From an uncultured Gammaproteobacteria bacterium (GTDB lineage: Bacteria; Pseudomonadota; Gammaproteobacteria; Arenicellales; JAANXG01), in contig CAMYMN010000038.1 in the NCBI GenBank assembly GCA_947259395.1, positions 1-33,354 on the forward strand: a DNA stretch of 33,354 nt, read 5' to 3'. A program made the position numbers and the translations under genes. A model generated the notes under the pieces. It was given only the letters and a program-made list of their open reading frames with translations. It was not told the origin of the DNA and made no database searches. Positions 1 through 6,838 of this stretch are shown one piece after another; within the stretch, counting starts at the first letter, position 1; each line of letters opens with the position of its first letter.

Positions 1-525
1 ACAACCTCGCTTTCCGCAGTAGCAGGGACGCCCATTCGGTATCATCACGTTGTGTCCCCATTCCCCCGCGATGTGCTGCGGCCCGGCATGCAGAGTTCTA
101 TTGCAAACGATACCGCCGCCCACACCTGTACCCATGATGACTCCGAACACGACAGCGTGTCCTTGCCCGGCGCCGTCGATTGCCTACGACAGAGAAAAAC
201 AGTTGGCATCGTTTTCGAGCCGAATTTCGCGTCCCAGCTTACGCTCGAGATCCTGTTTAATTGGTTTGCCGTTCAAACAAACAGTGTTGGAGTTTTTGAG
301 CCCGCCGGTACGAGACGAGATGGCCCCGCGCACTCCGATACCCACACAGCAACGTTGTCCTGCTGAAGACTCCAATCCAGACACCATATCGACTATAGAA
401 AATAGTATGGCATCGTAACCGTCACTAACCGGCGTTGGTTGGCGGTGACGCAGTACTGTATTGCTGGCATTGTCCAACACGACGCCTTCTATTTTCGTAC
501 CACCTAGATCAATACCAATACGCAT
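1..525 (-). pseudogene. ROK-family sugar kinase (glucokinase/fructokinase-like), interrupted by in-frame TAG and truncated by window edge
   Basis: The ROK family phosphorylates sugars such as glucose, fructose or N-acetylsugars with ATP in the cytoplasm. The start MRIGIDLGGTKIEG is the N-terminal phosphate-binding motif, and LENDANCFSLS is the catalytic-Asp region. A TAG at 184-186 follows at once, but the same frame stays open to position 1 and reads AIDGAGQGHAVVFG, a GTGVGGG glycine-rich loop, a GEWGHN histidine and the zinc motif CYCGKRGC, all in ROK order. The TAG falls where the family usually has Glu (LSEAxxGAG), so one GAG-to-TAG change explains it. The start lies 3 bp after the stop of the amidotransferase gene, suggesting one operon. 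The C-terminus is outside the window. The lesion may be a true nonsense mutation or a base error. Substrate cannot be assigned. Confidence 0.85.
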
Positions 526-528
526 CGA

Positions 529-1212
529 TTAGCCGAAAGGTTTGCTCCAAACATCGTAGATTGCATCAGCGACGCGATGTAGATTGGTGATTCGCAAGTC
601 CAAATTCCGGGTCATGGCGTCGAACCCCTGGATCGTTGCGGTTGGCTCGGCAATCTCGTCGGCATATTGTGTCGCCCACACAGGCACCATATCCGCGAGC
701 ATTTCCACGTGAAATTGTAGCGCTAGAGTATTCCCGACCCGAAATCCCTGATTCGGGCATGCATCGCTCTCGAAAAGGTGTTGTGCTTCGATGGGTAGGG
801 TAAATGTTTCACCGTGCCAATGAAACACTTCCGTTTTGTCAGCGAGCGGTGGGAACGGTACACGGCAGCGCACCGGGAACCAGCCGATTTCCTTGCACGG
901 ACCGGCACCAACCGACGCGCCCAACGCCTTGGCCACCAGTTGACCGCCGAGGCAATGTCCCAGCACCGGCACTGACCGTGCGTGGGCCGTAGCGATGAGT
1001 TCCAGGGTTGGCCCGATCCAAGGTAAATCATCGTTGACACTCATCGGGCCACCCATGAATACAAGACCCCTAGCGCCGTCTATAATATTATGAACTGATG
1101 CGCCGTGGTCGATCTTGATTATCTGGTAAGAATAACCCTTTCGTTGCAAGTATTGGCCCAGATAACCCGGTCCCTCACATGAGATGTACCTAAATATGAA
1201 AATGTCTGACAT
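529..1212 (-). CDS. Class I glutamine amidotransferase (GMP synthase-like GATase domain protein)
   Basis: This 227-residue protein is a stand-alone class I glutamine amidotransferase, which hydrolyses glutamine and passes ammonia to a partner or acts on a gamma-glutamyl bond. The nucleophile elbow VLGHCLGGQ places the catalytic Cys at about residue 87, and LQFHVEM near residues 165-171 supplies the His and Glu of the triad. VFMGGPMSVN near residues 51-60 is the usual oxyanion-loop region of GMP-synthase-like GATases. The open frame extends 70 residues upstream, but that part is low-quality sequence overlapping the divergent gene, so the ATG at 1212 (MSDIF) is chosen. No synthase domain is fused, so this is not GuaA itself. 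It is followed after 3 bp by the ROK kinase gene. The acceptor substrate is unknown. Confidence 0.85.
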   Translation of the reverse strand: MSDIFIFRYISCEGPGYLGQYLQRKGYSYQIIKIDHGASVHNIIDGARGLVFMGGPMSVNDDLPWIGPTLELIATAHARSVPVLGHCLGGQLVAKALGASVGAGPCKEIGWFPVRCRVPFPPLADKTEVFHWHGETFTLPIEAQHLFESDACPNQGFRVGNTLALQFHVEMLADMVPVWATQYADEIAEPTATIQGFDAMTRNLDLRITNLHRVADAIYDVWSKPFG

Positions 1213-1900
1213 TGCGCGAATTAATTCATGCACAGCGGGGTTGCGCATCAACCGGAAATGGTTGCTGGTGTTGTTTTTGATGTTTGCGGCATCAACAGTC
1301 CACGCAGACAAGCAAATTAATCTACTTGCGCTATTCAAAGATAAGGCGATTGTACACATTGACGGGGAACGCCGCCTGCTGGCCGTCGGCGAGGCCAGCC
1401 CTGAGGGTGTGACGCTGATCACAACCGATGCGGATCATGCGGTGGTCGAGTTTGACGGTCGACGCGAAACCTTGACATTGGGAATGGTTACTGTTTTCCC
1501 GGGGAGCGGAAAATCCACGGGTGGTGAAAACCCATCGGTCTCCTTGTGGGCCGATCCACGTGGATTTTTCTATGCCGATGGCACTATCAATGGGTATCCA
1601 GTTCGTTTTTTGGTAGATACTGGCGCCACCACGATCGCCATCAGCAGTGATCTGGCGCGTCGGATCGGTATTGAGTTGTCGGATGGGCAACCATGGATAG
1701 CGAACACTGCCGGGGGTATGGCGCGTATGGTGCGGATCAAGCTGGATCGTGTGAGTGTCGGCGACATCGCACTGCGTGATGTTGACGCCGGAGTGATTCT
1801 CGGGCCCCATCCCGACATTCCGTTGCTAGGCATGTCGTTCCTTGGGGAAGTGGATATGGTGCGCAGAGGAGACCAGATGGAACTAAAAAAACGGTACTAA
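1184..1900 (+). CDS. Exported retropepsin-like aspartic protease family protein (clan AA, TIGR02281-type)
   Basis: The protein has a hydrophobic signal or anchor segment (WLLVLFLMFAAS, about residues 26-37, ending in VHA), a central linker, and a C-terminal retropepsin-like domain. VDTGATT at about residues 144-150 contains the catalytic Asp-Thr-Gly, and LLGMSFL near residues 214-220 is the matching hydrophobic-Gly motif. Families of this type are single-domain proteases that must dimerise to form an active site, probably in the periplasm. The start is uncertain: ATG codons at 1184, 1196 and 1202 are possible and overlap the 5' end of the divergent amidotransferase gene. A TTG at 1241 would give a cleaner signal peptide (MRINRKWLL) with no overlap. 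No target is known. Confidence 0.75.
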   Translation: MYLNMKMSDIARINSCTAGLRINRKWLLVLFLMFAASTVHADKQINLLALFKDKAIVHIDGERRLLAVGEASPEGVTLITTDADHAVVEFDGRRETLTLGMVTVFPGSGKSTGGENPSVSLWADPRGFFYADGTINGYPVRFLVDTGATTIAISSDLARRIGIELSDGQPWIANTAGGMARMVRIKLDRVSVGDIALRDVDAGVILGPHPDIPLLGMSFLGEVDMVRRGDQMELKKRY

Positions 1901-1944
1901 CCCGCACTCCTCACCAGCCGGCACCAACAAGCTACATTAACCGA

Positions 1945-2778
1945 TTATGTCTGTGATTTGCTTCGCTTATCGCGCGTGATCAGCGCGTACGCGGAGTGAT
2001 TGTGAATAGATTCGAAGTTCTCTGATTCCACGCTGTACGCGTCGATTCGCTCGTCCTCATTCAGGCATCCGGCTACATCGCGCACCATATCTTCAACAAA
2101 TTTTGGATTGTCGTAAGCGCGTTCGGTAACGTACTTCTCGTCTGGGCGCTTCAACAAGCCATACAGTTCACAACTGGCCTCTGCCTCGACGACATCGATT
2201 AGTTCTTCAATCCATATGAATGTATTGGTGACCACGCGCACCGTGACGTGAGATCTTTGATTGTGGGCTCCATAGTCGGAGATCTGTTTCGAGCAGGGAC
2301 ACAGGCTGGTTACCGGTACGACGATTTTTATCTCGGTTTGTGTTTTTCCGGCGTATACCTCTCCCGCGAGCGTGACCTGATAATCGATCATACTCTCTAC
2401 GCCGGTAATCGGGGCGTTTTTAGTGACGAAATATGGAAACACCATTTCAATATGTCCTTTGTCCGCCTCCAACAATTCGGTCATCTCTTTGAGCATGGTC
2501 TTAAACGAACGAACCGAGATTTCTTTTTCATGCTGATTGAGGATCTCGACGAAACGTGACATGTGGGTGCCTTTGAAATTGTGCGGCAGCTCCACGTACA
2601 TATTGAAACTAGCTACGGTATGTTGCTCGCCGCCGCTACGATCCCGCACGCGAACGGGATGACGGATGTCCTTCACGCCCACCTTATCGATGGCCAGTTT
2701 GCGGCTGTCCGGGCTGCCCTGAACATCATCAATGGGCAACTTTTCTACGTTGATACGATTAGGTGAAGTCATTGACAT
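1945..2778 (-). CDS. folE2: GTP cyclohydrolase IB (FolE2)
   Basis: FolE2 converts GTP to 7,8-dihydroneopterin triphosphate, the first step of folate (and queuosine) synthesis. It replaces zinc-dependent FolE and can use other metals. The 277-residue product fits the family. [20 protein letters not shown] (residues 156-174) carries the conserved Cys and His of the type IB active site; further conserved stretches are SRFVEIL and [10 protein letters not shown] near the C-terminus. The initiator is ATG at 2778, with a second ATG two codons on (MTSPN) equally possible; no clear Shine-Dalgarno is visible for either. In many bacteria folE2 is Zur-controlled; I see no convincing Zur palindrome in the 68 bp between it and dxs. 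It follows dxs on the same strand, so it could be co-transcribed with the isoprenoid operon. Confidence 0.93.
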   Translation of the reverse strand: MSMTSPNRINVEKLPIDDVQGSPDSRKLAIDKVGVKDIRHPVRVRDRSGGEQHTVASFNMYVELPHNFKGTHMSRFVEILNQHEKEISVRSFKTMLKEMTELLEADKGHIEMVFPYFVTKNAPITGVESMIDYQVTLAGEVYAGKTQTEIKIVVPVTSLCPCSKQISDYGAHNQRSHVTVRVVTNTFIWIEELIDVVEAEASCELYGLLKRPDEKYVTERAYDNPKFVEDMVRDVAGCLNEDERIDAYSVESENFESIHNHSAYALITRDKRSKSQT

Positions 2779-2846
2779 AGTCGGATTGGTTGTCGCGGCG
2801 TTTTCTTCAGTGGTGCGCCGCGATCATCGTCGGCGAACGCCCTAGT

Positions 2847-4719
2847 CTAAGCAGATTCCAATATGCCGGCAAGCGGAACCGGCGCCGCTTCGACTATGGC
2901 TTGCTTGATTCCCGCGGCATCCAATCCACATTCTGCCAGTATTTCCGCGGGCTTACCGTGCTCGAGGTGATGATCGGGCAGGCCGAGGTTAATGATGCGA
3001 ATGTCGATGCCCCGCGCTGATAGGTACTCATTCACCGCCGATCCAGCGCCGCCCATGACGGTGTTTTCCTCTACGGTCACTAATAGCTCATGGTCAGCGG
3101 CCAGTTGCTCGAGCAAATTGCTATCTAACGGTTTAACAAAGCGCATGTTGACCACGGTTGCGTCGAGCTCGTCTCCCACCTCGAGGCTCGGCGTCACCAT
3201 GCTTCCGAAAGCGAGGATCGCCACGCGGCGCCCGCTGCGCCGGATTTCGGCGGTCCCGATCGGCAACGCCTGCATCGTCTGGCGCTCCGCTATGCCGGGA
3301 CCGGTGCCCCTTGGATAACGCACCGCGCAGATCCCGGAGTACTGATATGCGGTGTAGAGCATGTCGCGGCATTCGGCTTCGTCCGATGGCGTCATGACCA
3401 CAACGTTCGGCAGGCAACGTAGGTAGCTTAGGTCGAATGCGCCGGCATGGGTGGCGCCGTCGGCACCGACGAAGCCGGCACGATCGATGGCCAACGTGAC
3501 ATCGAGGTTCTGAATACTGATGTCGTGAATCAGTTGGTCGTAAGCCCGCTGAAGAAACGTCGAATAGATCGCAACCACCGGTTTCAAGTCTTCGCAAGCG
3601 AGTCCGGCGGCGAATGTCAGCGCATGCTGTTCAGCGATACCCACGTCGAAGTAGCGATCGGCATACTGTTCGGAAAACTTTACCATTCCCGAACCCTCGC
3701 GCATCGCCGGTGTGATGCCGATGAGTTTTTCGTCCATCGCGGCCATGTCGCATAGCCAGTCGCCGAATACCTGGGTGTAGGTGCGGCCACTTGGCTTGTT
3801 CTCCATCTTGCCGGTATCAGGATCGAACGGCGTGACGCCGTGATAAGTGACTGGAGCGCCCTCGGCCGGTTTGAAGCCCTTGCCTTTTTGGGTCACCACG
3901 TGCAGGAAGCGGGGACCCTTCAACGCCCGCATGTTTCGCAGCGTCTTGACCAGGGTCTTGATATCGTGGCCGTCAATAGGTCCGATGTAATAAAAACCCA
4001 GTTCCTCAAAGAACGTTCCTGGCATGACCATTCCCTTGGTGTGTTCCTCCCAGCGTTTGGCAAGGCTTTTTACCTGGGGCAGGGTGCTCAACACCACCTT
4101 ACTTCCTTCGCGGACACTGGTGTACGCCTTTCCGGATAATATGCGTGCCAGGTAGTTGGAAATTGCGCCGACGTTGGGAGAGATGGACATGTCGTTGTCG
4201 TTAAGTATCACCAGCATATCGGCATCCATGCCCCCGGCATTATTGAGTGCTTCGAATGCCATGCCCGCGGTAAGTGCGCCGTCGCCGATGATCGCCACCA
4301 CCTGACGCTCATTATCTTGCTTGGCGGCGGCCACCGCCATGCCTAATGCCGCGCTGATCGACGTGCTCGAATGTCCGGCACCAAAGGTGTCGTATTCGCT
4401 TTCCTGGCGTTTGAGGAAGCCCGATATCCCCCCTGGTTGACGGATGGTATGCAACTGCTCGCGCCGACCGGTAAGTATCTTGTGAGGGTAAGCCTGGTGC
4501 CCGATATCCCACACCACCCGGTCATCCGGGGTCTTGAATCCGTAATGTAAGGCAGACCGTGCCCAGTCCCGCGGCCAGGTGGCCACCGGTCCTGGAGATG
4601 GTCTCAATGAGAAATCTGCGCAACTCGTCACAAAGCTGCGGCAGTTGGTTTGCGCGCAGCATACGCAACTCGGCCGGGTAATTAACCTTGTTTAGCAACT
4701 GATAAGGGGGTTCCGCCAT
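2847..4719 (-). pseudogene. dxs: 1-deoxy-D-xylulose-5-phosphate synthase, frameshifted by an apparent 11-nt deletion
   Basis: Dxs condenses pyruvate and glyceraldehyde 3-phosphate with thiamine diphosphate, the first step of the MEP isoprenoid pathway. Two reading frames together give a complete protein. The first piece starts at ATG 4719 ([15 protein letters not shown]) and runs through [14 protein letters not shown]. The second resumes as [25 protein letters not shown] and continues to the C-terminus at 2847. It includes the ThDP motif ([16 protein letters not shown] to ILNDND) and the catalytic Glu in [16 protein letters not shown]. Between GTV and ALHY the family has ELTV (12 nt); here one T remains at 4554, so 11 nt are missing and the first frame stops at 4522-4524. 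Dxs is normally essential, so this is either a sequence error or a paralogue lies elsewhere. It starts 3 bp after ispA. Confidence 0.88.
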
Positions 4720-4722
4720 CGC

Positions 4723-5619
4723 TCAGTAAGTCCGGTGCACGACCATCTCCGCTAACTGGCGTAATGTATACGCATTTTTCGCCAGCGTGTCGAGGCAATC
4801 GATAGCCTGCCGGTATAGATCTTCCGCCAACCGTTTAGAGGTCTCCAGCCCAATGATCGATGGGTAGGTGGGTTTGTTGCGCGCCCGATCAGCACCGCTG
4901 GTCTTGCCCAAAGTGGCAGTGGTGGATACTTCATCGAGTATGTCGTCCACGATCTGGAATGCGATACCGAGATGCCGGCCGTATTGATCCAAGGCCGCTA
5001 GTTCGGTGGTACTAGCGTCCCCGCATAGCGCCCCCAGTTGCACGCAAGCTTGGATCAGCGCGCCGGTTTTTCGTTGATGGATCGTGGCTAATTGATCACG
5101 GGATAAATTTCGGCCCACGGCCTCGAGGTCCAAGGCTTGTCCACCGGTCATTCCGGCAGTGCCCGCGGCCTTCGCAAGACACTGGACCATCTTCAGACGT
5201 CGTGGGATATCGGCGGGTGTTGCCGAGTCCGCTGCGAGGATTTCAAACGCCAAGGTGAGCAGCGCATCCCCGGCGAGGATGGCGGTCGCCTCGTCATAGG
5301 CGATGTGGCAGGCTGGTTTGCCGCGTCTCAAGTCGTCGTCATCCATCGCTGGTAGATCGTCGTGGACCAGTGAATACGCATGTGTCATTTCCACCGCGCA
5401 GGCAGCAGTATCCAGCAACAATGGGTTGGCGCCCACTGCCTCGCCGCTGGCGTATACCAGCATTGCCCGCACACGCTTTCCGCCGTTTAGACACGCGTAG
5501 CGCATGGCTGCAGTTAATCGCTTGGGTGTCGCATCCATGCCCGATAGAAAACCATCCAAAGCAGCTTCAACGCGGTCTCGATACTCGCGTTGTATGGTGT
5601 CGAAGGAGGCGTGATTCAC
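4723..5619 (-). CDS. ispA: Farnesyl diphosphate synthase (geranyltranstransferase)
   Basis: This all-alpha prenyltransferase condenses dimethylallyl/geranyl diphosphate with isopentenyl diphosphate to make farnesyl diphosphate for quinones, undecaprenyl carriers and similar products. The two Asp-rich magnesium-binding motifs are visible: HDDLPAMDDDDLRRG at residues 86-100 and DDILD at residues 225-229. GGKRVRAML near residue 47 binds the diphosphate. The GTG at 5619 is chosen because it overlaps the xseB stop as GTGA and gives 298 residues, the usual family length. The longer open frame upstream only shadows xseB. The order xseB-ispA-dxs is the standard proteobacterial operon and implies translational coupling. 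Confidence 0.95.
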   Translation of the reverse strand: MNHASFDTIQREYRDRVEAALDGFLSGMDATPKRLTAAMRYACLNGGKRVRAMLVYASGEAVGANPLLLDTAACAVEMTHAYSLVHDDLPAMDDDDLRRGKPACHIAYDEATAILAGDALLTLAFEILAADSATPADIPRRLKMVQCLAKAAGTAGMTGGQALDLEAVGRNLSRDQLATIHQRKTGALIQACVQLGALCGDASTTELAALDQYGRHLGIAFQIVDDILDEVSTTATLGKTSGADRARNKPTYPSIIGLETSKRLAEDLYRQAIDCLDTLAKNAYTLRQLAEMVVHRTY

Positions 5620-5873
5620 TCTTCCGGCGAGAACGGTTCCACGGCAAAGTCGCCGTTTTTCTTGGTCAGGACCTCTACTCGCTGCTCGGCTTTCTTCAGC
5701 GTGGTTTGACAAGTTTTTGCCAGAGCGACGCCGCGTTCAAAATCTTTTAGTGATTCCTCCAAGGTTTGATCGCCGCGTTCCAGTCTCTCGACAAGCTTCT
5801 CGAGCTCGGCGAGAGAGGACTCGAAATCCGCGAAATCAGGCGTAGCATCGTCTTGTTTGGATCTTTTAGGCAC
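5616..5873 (-). CDS. xseB: Exodeoxyribonuclease VII small subunit
   Basis: XseB is the small regulatory subunit of exonuclease VII, which degrades single-stranded DNA together with XseA. The 85-residue product contains the family core: FESSLAELEKLVERLERGDQTLEESLKDFERG, a helical coiled-coil segment, followed by LAKTCQTTLKKAEQRVEVL. The start is set at GTG 5873 (VPKRSKQDDA), which gives the usual length of about 80 residues. An in-frame ATG at 5951 would add 26 residues unlike the family. The stop overlaps the ispA start by 4 nt. xseA is not in the window. Confidence 0.93.
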   Translation of the reverse strand: MPKRSKQDDATPDFADFESSLAELEKLVERLERGDQTLEESLKDFERGVALAKTCQTTLKKAEQRVEVLTKKNGDFAVEPFSPEE

Positions 5874-6232
5874 GTTTTTTGATCGGCTGATTGATCTGTA
5901 TGCAGCGCATTTTAACCCGAATGTGCGAGACTGGCGCGTATTTCTCGGCACCGGGTGGTGAGTCTTACCGCACGGTGGCGGTCACCGATGACCCCACATC
6001 CGAGGCATTCGATTACCATATCGGTCCCGGACATGAGCGCTGTGCAGTTCTTGGACCGGTTGCTGAGGTGCGTGTCAGATGTGCGGCGCAAGGCCATGGA
6101 TCGTGGGCGTGAACTGCCCCGCGGGCCGGTGGTTCGCGGCCTTCGCCTAACACTACAAGGCGTTGCCTCAGTCCGGGCCGAAGCGCTCGACCATGACCCC
6201 AGGGGCGGCATGTGTTGCCGGGTGATGTACGG
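5874..6232. other. Gene-poor interval upstream of the rubrerythrin operon
   Basis: Between xseB and the rubrerythrin promoter, about 360 bp carry several overlapping open frames of 70-115 codons on both strands. None shows a recognisable domain, a convincing ribosome-binding site or family-like composition. The largest plus-strand candidate begins at 5955; the largest minus-strand ones end at 5912 and 6013. It may be a degraded gene or an untranslated region; I see no tRNA or clear structured RNA in it. Confidence 0.4.
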
Positions 6233-6261
6233 TTGACATCTTTCAAGCAACAATTTAGAAT
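6233..6261 (+). promoter_or_regulatory. Sigma70-type promoter of the rubrerythrin operon
   Basis: A perfect -35 hexamer TTGACA at 6233-6238 is followed after exactly 17 bp by TAGAAT at 6256-6261, one mismatch from the -10 consensus. The predicted transcription start would be near 6268, leaving a leader of about 65 nt before the rubrerythrin start. This is the strongest promoter-like sequence noticed in the window, which suggests high transcription when not repressed. Confidence 0.8.
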
Positions 6262-6271
6262 CATTCTAAAT
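6253..6271. promoter_or_regulatory. 19-bp perfect palindrome, probable Fur-superfamily (PerR/Irr-like) operator
   Basis: ATTTAGAATCATTCTAAAT is a perfect 9-1-9 inverted repeat that swallows the -10 box and the predicted start point. Its core TTAGAATCATTCTAA resembles the PerR box (TTATAATnATTATAA type), and TTTAGAAnnnTTCTAAA is also the form of the alphaproteobacterial Irr/ICE motif; both regulators are Fur-superfamily. Position over the -10 implies repression. The downstream gene, a rubrerythrin, is a common PerR target. Which regulator binds cannot be told from this window, since no fur/perR gene is present. Confidence 0.75.
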
Positions 6272-6333
6272 CTGGAGATCTCGTATTTTCCAGTTTCTGT
6301 GCCCCTGAAATCATAGACATTCGGAGATCAATG

Positions 6334-6750
6334 ATGGAGTTAAAAGGCAGCAAGACTGAACAGAACCTAAAAGATGCCTTCGCTGGCGAATCACAAGCCA
6401 ATCGCCGCTATCTGTATTTTGCGGCCAAGGCGGACGTGGAAGGCTACAACGACGTATCCAGCGTGTTCCGCTCGACCGCGGAGGGCGAGACCGGCCACGC
6501 CCATGGGCATTTGGAGTATCTAGAGCAGGTCGGCGACCCAGCAACCGGCCTTCCTATCGGTGGGACCTCCGACAACTTGAAGGCGGCGATAGCAGGCGAG
6601 ACTCACGAGTACACGGACATGTATCCGGGCATGGCGGCGGCCGCACGCGACGAGGGCTTCGACGAGATTGCCGACTGGTTCGAGACCTTGGCCAAGGCTG
6701 AGCGTTCCCACGCGAATCGATTTCAAAAGGCATTGGATAGCCTGGACTGA
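6334..6750 (+). CDS. Rubrerythrin family protein without C-terminal rubredoxin domain
   Basis: Rubrerythrins are cytoplasmic di-iron proteins that reduce hydrogen peroxide. This 138-residue protein holds only the ferritin-like four-helix domain. Likely iron ligands are E19 ([10 protein letters not shown]), the pair E52-x2-H55 (EGETGHA), E89/E92 (AGETHEY) and E123-x2-H126 (AERSHA). The C-terminal rubredoxin domain of classical rubrerythrins, which brings in electrons, is missing, so an external donor is needed. ATG 6334 is preferred over the adjacent ATG 6331 because GGAG at 6323-6326 is then 7 nt away. It is the first gene behind the palindrome-controlled promoter and precedes an Fe-S oxidoreductase gene by about 90 bp, a candidate electron partner. 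Confidence 0.93.
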   Translation: MELKGSKTEQNLKDAFAGESQANRRYLYFAAKADVEGYNDVSSVFRSTAEGETGHAHGHLEYLEQVGDPATGLPIGGTSDNLKAAIAGETHEYTDMYPGMAAAARDEGFDEIADWFETLAKAERSHANRFQKALDSLD

Positions 6751-6783
6751 GACCCGTTAAACGCCACATGCGCTGCGAATTCC

Positions 6784-6808
6784 AAAGGGCCGGGTCATCC
6801 GGCCCTTT
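6784..6808 (+). terminator. Strong hairpin between rubrerythrin and the Fe-S gene (attenuator or partial terminator)
   Basis: AAAGGGCCGG (6784-6793) pairs perfectly with CCGGCCCTTT (6799-6808) over a 5-nt loop GTCAT. Only three T residues close the stem and GC follows, so it lacks a full U-tract. In the spacer between two co-directional genes it could act as a leaky terminator or as a 3' stabiliser, giving much more rubrerythrin mRNA than downstream message. Confidence 0.55.
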
Positions 6809-6838
6809 GCTACAAGGCGTTTTGATAGAAGCTTAATC

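Noticed and set aside
184-186. TAG recoding or readthrough as normal genetic code
   Set aside because: TAG ends the Fe-S protein gene, parE and rpmG in the same window, so it is used as an ordinary stop.
1331-1810. 159-codon minus-strand open frame
   Set aside because: It lies antisense to the aspartic-protease gene, with no ribosome-binding site or family pattern.
3133-3597. 154-codon open frame on the minus strand
   Set aside because: It is a shadow frame inside dxs, rich in Arg/Pro/His and with no domain.
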